This document shows, in pieces, positions 48,582 to 56,790 of a DNA stretch of 64,000 nucleotides. The translations under genes and the position numbers were made by a program. This stretch comes from Candidatus Zixiibacteriota bacterium (GTDB taxonomy: Bacteria > Desulfobacterota > Binatia > UBA9968), in NCBI GenBank assembly GCA_035574315.1, contig DATLYW010000029.1:1-64000 (forward strand), read 5' to 3'. The notes under the pieces were generated by a model. It made no database searches. It saw only the letters and a list, made by a program, of their open reading frames with translations, and was not told where the DNA came from. The first letter of the stretch is position 1, and every line of letters starts with the position of its first letter.

Positions 48582-50909
48582 ATGGTCCGGATGCTCTTGC
48601 AGACTGAAAACTACGCCGCGAACCTGCAGGCGCTGCCGGTCTTCCTGACGGCGATCGCGGCTGCGGCCCTGGGTCTGGTCATTGCCGCGGTCGAAAAGCG
48701 CCAGGCGGCGGTGCCCTTCCTTGCCATGACGCTGGCCGTGGCCGTCTGGCTCCTCAGCTACGCGCTCGCCTACTGCGCGCGCGTGGAGTCGGTGGCGGTC
48801 GCCTGGGCTTCCGTCGGCCAGGCGGGGGTGACGGCGATCCCGGCTGCTTTTTACCATTTCACCGCGAGCGTTCTCGGCGTCCACGAGAAGCGCAAGCGCT
48901 CCATCGGGCTCTGCTGGCTCCTGTCGGGCCTGTTTCTCTGCACGGTGGCCTGGACCAACGGCTTCGTGGCCGGGGTCTACCTCTATAGCTGGGGGTACTA
49001 CGTGCGCTATGGCTGGATCGGCGCGGCTTTCCTGCTCTACTTTTTTGCGGCGATCGCCTGGAGCCTCCAGGCTTACCGGCTCGGGTTCCGGACCGCGGGC
49101 TCCAGCACCGGCAAGCTTCGCAGCAAGGCACTGTTCACCGCCTTTTGCGTCGGATACCTGGGCGCCGTCGATTATCTGCCGGCCTTCGGTGTCCCCCTCT
49201 ATCCCGTCGGTTTCCTTCCGGTCCTTGCTTCCATCGTGCTCGCCGCGCGCGCCGTACGCCGTTATCGGCTGATCGACGTCACTCCGGCATTCGCCGCCGA
49301 ACAGGTGATCAATGCCATGGCCGACGCTCTGCTAATACTCGATCACGAAGGGATCGTGCGCGTCGCCAATCCCGCTGCGTGCCGGCTTTTCGAGCGGCAG
49401 CAAAATCGTTTGATCGGCTCTCCGGTGGGCGAGCTCGGCAGCCGCTGGGCGGGCGCGTGCCCCGACCTGGAGCGGCGGATTCTCGCAGGCTCCTTGCGCG
49501 AGGTCGAGCTGGCGCTCCCGGCTGCAGCAAACGGCGTGACTCATGTAAGCGTCTCCTCCTTCCCCATGATCGGCGAGGACCACCGCCCGGTCGCCTTCAT
49601 CTGCATCTTCCGCGACATCTCCCAGCAAAGGAAATCGCAGGAGGAGCTGCGCCGCCACGCCGAACGCCAGGCGGCCCTCTACGAGATAAACCGTGCGATC
49701 ACCTCCACGCTCGAGCTCGAGGCCGTCCTCAACCTGTTGCTCGACAGGCTGGAGCGCCTGCTGCCGCACACCGCGGTCACGGTCATGCTCCTCGGCAAGC
49801 AAGGCGAGGATCTCTCGAAAGTCGGTTGCCGCGGGATCGCGCCGGACGCGTGGAAAATCGAGGAACGTGCCCGGGGGCAGCACCCGGTCCTGTCGCGCAA
49901 GGAGGTCCTCTTCGTTCCCGATATCCGCCAGAGCGGGCTGCCCGACTGCGATGTTTTCGCGCGGAACGGCTTTGTCTCCTGTCTCGGAGTGCCGCTCATG
50001 GCGAAGGACGCGGTCTTCGGGGTTCTCTCGTTCTACCGCCGCGAGCCGGGCGAATTCTCCGAAGAAGAGCTCTATTTTCTCAGAAACGTCGCCGCGCAGA
50101 CCGCCGTGGCGATCGACAACTCGCAGCTCTACGAGCAGGCCCGCAGGCAGGCCGTCGACCTCGAAAGGGCGAACCGGGTCAAGGACGAGTTCCTGAGCGT
50201 CATGTCGCACGAGCTGCGCACCCCCTTGAACGTCATCTCGGGGTACGCCAAGCTCGTCGAGGACGGCATGCTCGGAGAGGTCAACCCGGAGCAGGTCAAC
50301 GCGCTGGAAAAGGTGTCCCGCCACGCCAGCGAGCTGCTCGTGATGGTGAACAGCATCATGGACGCCACCAAGATCGAGGCGGGAGCGGTCGTGGTCGAGT
50401 GCGAGGATTTTTCGTTGTCCGAATTCCTGCAGGATCTCGCGTATCTCTACGATTACCCCCTGCCGAAGAATCTCTCCCTGGAGTGGAACTATCAGCCCGA
50501 CCTGCCGCGGATCCGGAGCGACCGCGGCAAGCTGAAGCACGTGATGCAAAACCTGATCAACAACGCGCTGAAGTTCACGGAAGCCGGACGGGTCGTCGTC
50601 TCCGCTCGCCGGACGGCCGAGGATCGGGTCGAGCTGGAGGTCTCCGACACGGGAATCGGCATTGCTCCCGCCGACCTGCCTTCGATTTTCGACAAGTTCC
50701 GTCAGGTCGACAGCTCGCGCACCCGCAGCCAGGGCGGCGTCGGTCTCGGCCTCCACATCGTCAAGACCTTCGTGCAAATGCTCGGCGGCACGATCCGAGT
50801 CGAAAGCCAGCTCGGAAAGGGCAGCACGTTCACGATTACGCTGCCGTGCGTGTATAGCGGCAGTGCGCCTTCCCGCTACCATGCCGCGCCGCCGGGCCGT
50901 ACCCTGTAA
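48582..50909 (+). CDS. Hybrid-free sensor histidine kinase: 7TM N-terminus, PAS, GAF, HisKA, HATPase
   Basis: The 775-residue kinase has about seven membrane helices in residues 18-225 (a 7TM histidine-kinase sensor type) and a PAS domain (VINAMADALLILDHEGIVRV to FICIFRDISQQR). A GAF domain follows (YEINRAITSTLELEAVLNLL to NVAAQTAVAIDNSQLYEQA). The HisKA box is FLSVMSHELRTPLNVISGYA, and the HATPase has NLINNALKFTEAG, SDTGIGIAPADLP and GVGLGLHIVKTFV. No receiver domain and no partner response regulator are adjacent. Its signal is unknown. Confidence 0.93.
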   Translation: MVRMLLQTENYAANLQALPVFLTAIAAAALGLVIAAVEKRQAAVPFLAMTLAVAVWLLSYALAYCARVESVAVAWASVGQAGVTAIPAAFYHFTASVLGVHEKRKRSIGLCWLLSGLFLCTVAWTNGFVAGVYLYSWGYYVRYGWIGAAFLLYFFAAIAWSLQAYRLGFRTAGSSTGKLRSKALFTAFCVGYLGAVDYLPAFGVPLYPVGFLPVLASIVLAARAVRRYRLIDVTPAFAAEQVINAMADALLILDHEGIVRVANPAACRLFERQQNRLIGSPVGELGSRWAGACPDLERRILAGSLREVELALPAAANGVTHVSVSSFPMIGEDHRPVAFICIFRDISQQRKSQEELRRHAERQAALYEINRAITSTLELEAVLNLLLDRLERLLPHTAVTVMLLGKQGEDLSKVGCRGIAPDAWKIEERARGQHPVLSRKEVLFVPDIRQSGLPDCDVFARNGFVSCLGVPLMAKDAVFGVLSFYRREPGEFSEEELYFLRNVAAQTAVAIDNSQLYEQARRQAVDLERANRVKDEFLSVMSHELRTPLNVISGYAKLVEDGMLGEVNPEQVNALEKVSRHASELLVMVNSIMDATKIEAGAVVVECEDFSLSEFLQDLAYLYDYPLPKNLSLEWNYQPDLPRIRSDRGKLKHVMQNLINNALKFTEAGRVVVSARRTAEDRVELEVSDTGIGIAPADLPSIFDKFRQVDSSRTRSQGGVGLGLHIVKTFVQMLGGTIRVESQLGKGSTFTITLPCVYSGSAPSRYHAAPPGRTL

Positions 50910-50929
50910 ACGTCGCCAATGACAGTCCC

Positions 50930-51265
50930 GGCCGCTCAAGCGCTTCGCGCGGTTAAAGTCGCTGCGCTCCCGTTCAAACGGTTCAAACCGTTCAAACGGT
51001 TCAAACCGTTCAAGCGGTTCAAACCGTCGCGCCTGCGGCGCGCTCGTGCCGGTCTTCCGTCTTCGGTCCCCGGTCGTACCCATTCAAGTCGCTTCGCTCC
51101 GACTGGTCGCTTCGCTCCCGTTCAAACGGTTCAAACCGTTCAAGCGGTTCAAGCCGTCGCGCCTGCCGGCGCGTTCGTGCCGGTCTCCGGTCTCAGGTCG
51201 GCACCTCCGTGCTCCAAGCGCCGTTAGTTTTTCTGCCGACTGCTCACTGCTTACTGCTCACTACC
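50930..51265. repeat. Repeat array, modules C, B and E
   Basis: Long C runs (TTCAAACGGTTCAAACCGTTC repeated), linker, B, CTTCGCTCCGACTGGTCGC, C again, linker, B and a CTGCTCACTGCTTACTGCTC run (E) ending just before the hydrolase start. No gene lies between 50910 and 51285. Confidence 0.85.
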
Positions 51266-51285
51266 AGATGAAGGAGATCACAGCC

Positions 51286-52413
51286 ATGACCGATTCGACA
51301 GGTGACGTGCTCGACAGAGAAGCGGCCGAGCGGGCTTTGTTTCCGGGGCGAGGGCTTCCCGGGGGCGGCCAGCTGGAAATCCGGATGGAGATTTCCGACA
51401 AGCACCCCGACCCGGACATCCGCGCGGTCGCGCGGCGGGTCAAGCCGTACAATCTGGAAAGCTGGCACGCCGAGTGGACGGGGGTCGCGCGCAAGAACGA
51501 GGAGCTGGCGGAACGATTCGAAAGTCAGGGCCTGAACGTTACCGCGCACGAGTTCTACCTGCGGGCGGCCGATTTCTATCGGCGAGCGCTGGTCTACATG
51601 CCCGATTCCGACCCGCGTATGCTACCGACTTATCGCAAGCTCCAGACGACCTTCGACAAGGCCTGGAACCTCGTGCCGCCTCCGTTCGAGCGGGTGCAGA
51701 TCCCCTACGAGGGACACCGGCTGGACGCTCTTTTCTATCCCGCCGGCGGAAACGGCCGTTTCCCCGTGGTGTACAACTACGCGGGAGCCGACGGCATACT
51801 GCTGCGCGGCGACGACGGCGGCGCCCGCCAGTACGTGCGCCGCGGCATGTCGTTCATCGACGTGGACGGGCCCGGGCACGGCGGAAGCCTGCGCGAAAAG
51901 GGGCTGTACGCGCCGCCCGACTCCGAGCGCGTCGCCAAAGCGGTCATCGACTATCTCGTCACCCGGCCGGACGTCGACCCGGAGCGGATCGGCGTCCATG
52001 GCTCGAGCATGGGCGGCTATTCGGGCCCGCGGTGCGCGACCGAGGAAAAACGCATACGGGCCGTCGCCGTATGGAGCGGGGCCTACAACCTGGTCGACGA
52101 CCTGTTCGATTACTACCCGCCGATCCAGGATCGGCTGCGCTGGTTGACCGGCGCCCGCGATCTCAAAGAGGCCAGAGAAAAAATGCGCGAGTTCACGCTC
52201 GAAGGGAGGGCGCAAAAGATAGAGTGCCCGCTGCTCGTCGGCTACAGCCGCGATGATCGCGTCATGGACCCTCGCGGCGCGCTGAAGCTTTACGAAAAAT
52301 CGGTCAATTCCCCGAATCGAGCGATGCTCGACGGGGTCGGTCACGGTGAAAAACGCTTCGACCGCCGCAGCGCGATCGCCGACTGGTTCATGAAGCAGTT
52401 ACACGCCGGGTGA
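51286..52413 (+). CDS. FrsA-like alpha/beta hydrolase
   Basis: The 375-residue protein has a helical N-terminal cap and a catalytic domain with the nucleophile elbow GVHGSSMGGYS, an acid in YSRDDRVMDP and the His in DGVGHGEKRF. It resembles FrsA/DUF1100 enzymes and 2,6-dihydroxypseudooxynicotine hydrolase, which cleave C-C or ester bonds. The ATG at 51286 has AAGGAG nine bases upstream and is preferred over 51268 and over the repeat-derived extension to 51046. Substrate unknown. Confidence 0.85.
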   Translation: MTDSTGDVLDREAAERALFPGRGLPGGGQLEIRMEISDKHPDPDIRAVARRVKPYNLESWHAEWTGVARKNEELAERFESQGLNVTAHEFYLRAADFYRRALVYMPDSDPRMLPTYRKLQTTFDKAWNLVPPPFERVQIPYEGHRLDALFYPAGGNGRFPVVYNYAGADGILLRGDDGGARQYVRRGMSFIDVDGPGHGGSLREKGLYAPPDSERVAKAVIDYLVTRPDVDPERIGVHGSSMGGYSGPRCATEEKRIRAVAVWSGAYNLVDDLFDYYPPIQDRLRWLTGARDLKEAREKMREFTLEGRAQKIECPLLVGYSRDDRVMDPRGALKLYEKSVNSPNRAMLDGVGHGEKRFDRRSAIADWFMKQLHAG

Positions 52414-52468
52414 CAAAGCTCCGGCGGCTTCTCTGGAGCCGCCGGAGCCATCGAAAGGCGGGAAACGA

Positions 52469-53044
52469 TCAGGTCGCCGGTCCGCCCGCGGTCACCACGA
52501 ACCGGGCGCGGCGGTTCTTCTGCCAGCAGCCTTCGTTGTGTTCTTTGCAGACGGGGATTTCTTCCCCGTAGCTCACCGTGCTCAGCCGGCCGGCGGCGAT
52601 TCCCAAACTGACGAGGTAGTTCTTCGCCGCTTCCGCCCGCTTGGCGCCGAGCGCGAGGTTGTATTCGTTGGTTCCGCGCTCGTCGCAGTGGCCCTCGATC
52701 TGGACGCGCGCCGACGGGTTCGCCTTGAGCCACGCGGCATTGGCCTTGAGGATATCGCGCGCCGCAGGCGAGAGATCGTAGCGATCGAAGGCGAAGTGGA
52801 TGTCCTTGAGCGGTCCTTCCGCGGCCGCCTCGCCGCGGCGGAGGGCATCCAGGCTCGAAGCGCTCGGTTCTTTCTTGACCTCCCGGCTCGCCGCCTGCCT
52901 GGTTTCCTTCGCTCCGGTGGAGGCGCTGGGGTTCTCCACCGTCCACTTGGGCTGCGGCGGATTTGCTGCGGGACCGCATCCGGCCGCAATCAAAAGCGCC
53001 ACGGCACCCAATCCCGCACGTAAAATCTCTTTACATTGCCCCAT
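52469..53044 (-). CDS. pal: Peptidoglycan-associated lipoprotein Pal
   Basis: The 191-residue protein has a lipoprotein signal peptide (AVALLIAAGCGPA, lipidated Cys near residue 23), a flexible linker, and an OmpA-type peptidoglycan-binding domain (IHFAFDRYDLSPAARDILK, VQIEGHCDERGTNEYNLALG, RLSTVSYGEEIP). It anchors the outer membrane to peptidoglycan as part of Tol-Pal. It stands alone here, without tolB or ybgF next to it. A clear Shine-Dalgarno (GGGAG, 6 nt before ATG) fixes the start. Confidence 0.96.
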   Translation of the reverse strand: MGQCKEILRAGLGAVALLIAAGCGPAANPPQPKWTVENPSASTGAKETRQAASREVKKEPSASSLDALRRGEAAAEGPLKDIHFAFDRYDLSPAARDILKANAAWLKANPSARVQIEGHCDERGTNEYNLALGAKRAEAAKNYLVSLGIAAGRLSTVSYGEEIPVCKEHNEGCWQKNRRARFVVTAGGPAT

Positions 53045-53389
53045 TGTCTACTCCCTTTCTCCAGAGAAATTTTTGGTACAAGTAAAAGTTGTTTGATTTT
53101 CGCACCACGAGGAATTGGATGTCAACGAAAATCTCTGCTCTGGCGCCGATTTTCACGATTTTCCCGGCAGTTAGCCAAAACCGTCGCGCCAGCTGCGAGC
53201 AGCAAGCCGTGAGCAGCTACCGCGGCTTCGCGGCAGACGGCTGGAACGGGTCGAGCTGCTCGAACGGTTTGAACGACCACCACAGGCGGCCGTTTGACAA
53301 CCCGGCCGGCGAATTATAGATGCTGGTCCATCGAACCGTCGCAGCCCGGGTCCGCAGGCAAGGCGGCCCGAATCTACGGAGAAGTTGCC
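53045..53389. other. Divergent promoter region between pal and the SDR gene
   Basis: The 345-nt gap has an AT-rich stretch at 53065-53110 that should hold the pal promoter; no box could be fixed with confidence. A degenerate repeat patch lies at about 53195-53305 (GCGAGCAGCAAGCCGTGAGCAG, module E-like, then TCGAACGGTTTGAACG, module C). The SDR Shine-Dalgarno (GGAGAAG) is at the right end. Confidence 0.55.
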
Positions 53390-54118
53390 ATGCTTCGTGA
53401 CAAAGTCGTGATCGTTACCGGCGGCGCCCAGGGAATCGGGAAGCACGCGGCGAGAACTTTTGCCGCCGAAAAGGCCAACGTGGTCATCGCCGACCTCAAC
53501 GAGGAGCGGGCCTGCAAGACGGCGGGCGAGCTCGGCGAGCAAACCGAAACGCTCGCGATCCGCACCGACGTCCGCGACCCGGAGAGCGTGGAGCGTATGG
53601 TCGATGAGGTGATACGGCGCTTCGGTCAGATCGATGTGCTGGTCAACAACGCCGCCATCGTACCGCACTTTGCCTGGGGGATCCCCCGCTGGCCGCGAAT
53701 CAGCGAAATGTCGAAAGAGTTCTGGGACCGCGTCATCCAGACCAATCTCGGGGGAACGTTCCTCTGCACGAGGCAGGTGATCCCGCACATGGAGAAACGC
53801 CGCTCCGGTCACATCATCAATCTGTACGGCGGCGGCGGCATCAAACCCGCTGGCGCCTGCGCGTACGTGGTCACCAAGGATGCCATCCGCACCTTCACCC
53901 GCTACGTCGCCGAGGAAGTACGCGACTCCAATATCTGCGTGGTGATCTTCTCGCCGCGCGTGCCCATCGTGACCGAAGACGCCCCCGCGGAGGCGTTCGC
54001 CCGACTTCCCGGCCCGGAGATCCTTGGAAAAGGCTTCGTGCTCGCGGCCGAGCTGCCGGTCGAGCAGAGCGGCGAGATTTTTTCCTACCAGGACGGCAGG
54101 CTGGTCAACGAGCCGTGA
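53390..54118 (+). CDS. Short-chain dehydrogenase/reductase family protein
   Basis: The 242-residue protein has the classical SDR cofactor motif VIVTGGAQGIGKHAA at the N-terminus, DVLVNNAAIVPH and the YVVTK (Tyr-x3-Lys) catalytic pair. The usual catalytic Ser about 13 residues before the Tyr is not there: the segment reads INLYGGGGIKPAG. Activity as a typical oxidoreductase is therefore uncertain. The ATG at 53390 follows GGAGAAG. It is followed by an amidohydrolase gene in the same orientation. Confidence 0.85.
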   Translation: MLRDKVVIVTGGAQGIGKHAARTFAAEKANVVIADLNEERACKTAGELGEQTETLAIRTDVRDPESVERMVDEVIRRFGQIDVLVNNAAIVPHFAWGIPRWPRISEMSKEFWDRVIQTNLGGTFLCTRQVIPHMEKRRSGHIINLYGGGGIKPAGACAYVVTKDAIRTFTRYVAEEVRDSNICVVIFSPRVPIVTEDAPAEAFARLPGPEILGKGFVLAAELPVEQSGEIFSYQDGRLVNEP

Positions 54119-54245
54119 CGGTGCCGACGATGCCGAAACCGCCTTCCCTTTATCGGGGCCGGGCCGGCGACGCCCCGGCGAGGATACCCGCGGCGGTCGG
54201 CGCCCCGCACGCCGCCGCCGTGCGAAGCACCGGGGACTGCGCCGC

Positions 54246-55385
54246 GTGACCCGGCCTTTCGATCTCCTCCTGTCCGGCGGCACCGTGCTCGATCCCGCGA
54301 CGGGATTTCACGGGCCGGGCGACGTCGCCGTTGTGTCCGGGAAGATCGCCGCAATCGGTCCCTCGCTGCCTCGCGATCAGGCGGTTCACACGCTCGACGT
54401 TCGCGGGCTTTACGTCACGCCCGGGCTGATCGACTTCCACGTTCACAGCTACTGGGGCGTCAATCCGTACGGCCTCGACCTCGATCCGATCTGCGCCGCG
54501 ACCGGCGTCACCGCCACGGTCGACGCCGGCTCCGCCGGTCCGGTCAACTTTCCGGGCTTCAAGCGCCTGATCCACGCGCCTTCGCGCGCCCGCATGCTCG
54601 CGTTCGTCGCGCTGGCGCAGCACGGCGTGCTTCACGCTCCGGGAGAGCTTACCGATCTCCGCTTCGCCGATCCGGAGGCGGCGGCGCGCACGGTGGCGGA
54701 AAATCGGGAAATCGCCGCCGGGATCAAGGTCCGCCTGCATCGCAAGGCGGTGGGCGACAACGGCCGGGAGGCGCTCCGGCTGGCGATCGAGGCCGGCGAG
54801 AGCTGTCGCGCCCCGGTGATGGTTCACATCGGCGACACCGGCCTCTGGATCGAAGAGATCGTGGACACGCTGCGCCCCGGCGACATCGTCACCCACTGCT
54901 ACACGCCCCAACAACCTGCGATCGTCGATCCGGCCGGGCGTCTGCGCGGCGCCGTGCGCCGGGCGCGCGAGCGAGGGGTGATCTTCGACGTCGGCCACGC
55001 CGGCGGCCACTTCGATTTTCAGCTCGTGCGCAGCGCCCTGGACGGCGGGCTCGCGCCGGACATCATCAGCACCGACCTGCACGGCCGGCTGGGCCCTTCG
55101 AACCCGGTCGTCGATCTGCCGACGACGATGAGCAAGTTTCTCGCCTTGGGCATGTCCCTGGACCAGGTCGTTGCCGCGTGCACGATCAACGCGGCCAGGG
55201 CAATCGGCTGGGAGGACCGGTTGGGGAGCGTCGCCGTCGGCCGGGAGGCCGACCTCGCCGTGCTCTCGCTGACGGAGGATCGGGTCTCCCTGCGGGATTC
55301 CGTCGGCGGCGAGCTTACGGCCGGGCAGCGCCTTGCCGTTCGCTGGACGATCCGGGCCGGCTCGGTCTTTCGCGCCCCCGGGTGA
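54246..55385 (+). CDS. Amidohydrolase family metal enzyme (dihydroorotase/D-aminoacylase-like)
   Basis: The 379-residue protein has an N-terminal beta part (LLLSGGTVLDPATGF), the HxH site LIDFHVHSYWG, a likely carboxylated Lys in GIKVRLHRK, metal-ligand His residues in MVHIGDT and VTHCYTP, DVGHAGGHFDF, and the catalytic Asp in STDLHG. The C-terminus is the usual amidohydrolase end (GSVAVGREADLAVLSL). It resembles the amidohydrolase/deacetylase metallohydrolase family. The GTG at 54246 is used; the frame is open further upstream. It is convergent with the GrdB-like gene. Confidence 0.85.
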   Translation: MTRPFDLLLSGGTVLDPATGFHGPGDVAVVSGKIAAIGPSLPRDQAVHTLDVRGLYVTPGLIDFHVHSYWGVNPYGLDLDPICAATGVTATVDAGSAGPVNFPGFKRLIHAPSRARMLAFVALAQHGVLHAPGELTDLRFADPEAAARTVAENREIAAGIKVRLHRKAVGDNGREALRLAIEAGESCRAPVMVHIGDTGLWIEEIVDTLRPGDIVTHCYTPQQPAIVDPAGRLRGAVRRARERGVIFDVGHAGGHFDFQLVRSALDGGLAPDIISTDLHGRLGPSNPVVDLPTTMSKFLALGMSLDQVVAACTINAARAIGWEDRLGSVAVGREADLAVLSLTEDRVSLRDSVGGELTAGQRLAVRWTIRAGSVFRAPG

Positions 55386-55399
55386 GCCGCCCTCTCGAT

Positions 55400-56671
55400 T
55401 CAGCTCTTCAGCTCTTCGAGCGCTTTCTCCACCAGCGAACGGCGGATTTTTTTCTCCTCCGGAGGCGGAACCCTGGCATCGCCGACGACGTGGACGATGC
55501 CGTTTCCGAGCACGGTGCGGTTCGAGCCGACCATTTTCGCCACCGGAAGCGCCGCCGTGATCTGCACGGTCGGGATACCCGCTTTCTCCAGCTCGGTTGC
55601 GATCGCAGCGCCGCTGCGCGTGCTCGTCCCTCAGGTCGAGGTCAACAGGACGGCGTCCACGTCCAGCAACCGGATGGTTTCCGCCATCTCGCGCCCGATC
55701 CGGCGCGTGTTCGAAAGCGGATTGGCCAGCCCCGAGGTGGAAAAGAACTCGTCGTGGAGCTTGCCGATGACGCCTTCTCGTTCCAGCTCCCGGAGCGCAT
55801 CGACCGGGACGAGGCGGTCGGGATCCTGGCGCACGAACTGCGGATCGTAGCCGCCGTGCGAGATTTCGTAGTCTTCTCCGCGAAGATCGGCCACCCCTTC
55901 GATGCTGTACCGCCCCCAGCGGGTCGCGGCCGAGCTTTCGATGTGGTCCGGATTTCCCCTGGGAACCAGACCGCCGTCGGTGATCACCATGATCCGCGCC
56001 CGCGAGAGATCTTTCACCGGCGGCGGCTTCGGGATCGGTGTGAAGGCGGGCGGCGGCATTTCGGGCTCGTACGGCTTGCCCCTCGCTTTCGCGAGGGCCA
56101 TCGCCACCAGGCGCTGCCCCGCAGTTTGCTCGACGAAGCGGTCGCGAATGAAGCCCCGCGGCAGATATCCGTCCTCGGCCGGCAGACCGATCTCAGCCTT
56201 GGCCACGAGCTTCCGCGCCAAGCCCGCCATGCGGGCCATCACGTCCCGCATCCTGGCCGCGCTGGTTCCGGAGTCCACGATGTAAAGTTTTTCCCGGTAC
56301 AGTTCCGCGCCGGGATTCTCGGAGCTCATCGCGCAGACGACCGGGATCCCGAAGCGCTCCTGCGCGGCGGCGCAGACCGCCCCCGCCGCGATCCCGTATC
56401 GCCCGGCCTGAAAGCATGGTCCGGCGACCAGCAGCTCGGCGCCGGCCTCCAGGATCGCGGCCAGCGCCGAAGCGAGCATCGACTCCTGCTCCTCCACGGC
56501 GTAGTTGTCGCCGCATACCAGCGTGCGGACGATCCGCGCCTCGCCACCCATCGCCTGCTCGAAGAGCTTCCCGGGGCCGACGGCGCCCTCGCGCACTTCC
56601 AGCCCCATACCGGCCCGCTCCTCGCCTCCGGCGCCGCCGAAGAACTGGTTCAGATAATGGACGACCCGCAT
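55400..56671 (-). CDS. GrdB-like selenoprotein (glycine/sarcosine/betaine reductase component B family), UGA = Sec347
   Basis: The protein starts MRVVHYLNQFFGGAGGEERA with EVREGAVGPGKLFEQAMG, the start of selenoprotein B of glycine, sarcosine or betaine reductase. CGDNYAVEEQES, DRFVEQTAGQRLV and GGLVPRGNPDHIESS also match the family. The first stop is a UGA (55631-55633) exactly at the family selenocysteine position (DAVLLTST then Sec then GTSTRSGAA). In-frame homology continues for 76 codons (ALPVAKMVGSNRTVLGNGIV) to the real stop at 55400. A SECIS-like hairpin follows the UGA. The family motif U-x2-C-x2-C is U-x2-S-x2-S here. Total 423 residues. Start has GAGGT upstream. Confidence 0.9.
55604..55618 (-). 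promoter_or_regulatory. SECIS-like hairpin downstream of the selenocysteine UGA
   Basis: Twelve nt after the UGA, the mRNA reads CGCAGC-GGC-GCUGCG: a perfect 6-bp stem with a GGC loop. In bacterial selenoprotein mRNAs, SelB binds a hairpin 10-20 nt downstream of the UGA whose small apical loop carries G residues, as in E. coli fdhF (stem closing on GGUCU). Position and loop fit that rule. Binding by SelB is inferred. Confidence 0.65.
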
Positions 56672-56694
56672 TGGGCACCTCTTACGGAAGAAAA

Positions 56695-56790
56695 CCGTTC
56701 AAGTCATTCGACCGTTTCGCTCCGTTCAAGCGGTTCAAGCGGTCCGTTTGAACCGCTTGAACCGCTTGAACCTTTTGAACGATTTTTTAT
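56695..56790. repeat. Module C array between the GrdE-like and GrdB-like genes, with a perfect 20-bp inverted repeat
   Basis: GTTCAAGCGGTTCAAGCGGT at 56724-56743 is exactly complementary to ACCGCTTGAACCGCTTGAAC at 56752-56771, with an 8-nt loop between. Transcription from the GrdE-like to the GrdB-like gene would form this strong hairpin. It is not followed by a U-run in that direction, so it may affect mRNA processing or stability rather than end transcription. Confidence 0.85.

Noticed and set aside
55631-56671. Truncated GrdB-like pseudogene ending at the first UGA
   Set aside because: Downstream codons keep the family sequence in frame and a SECIS-like hairpin follows; recoding explains this better.
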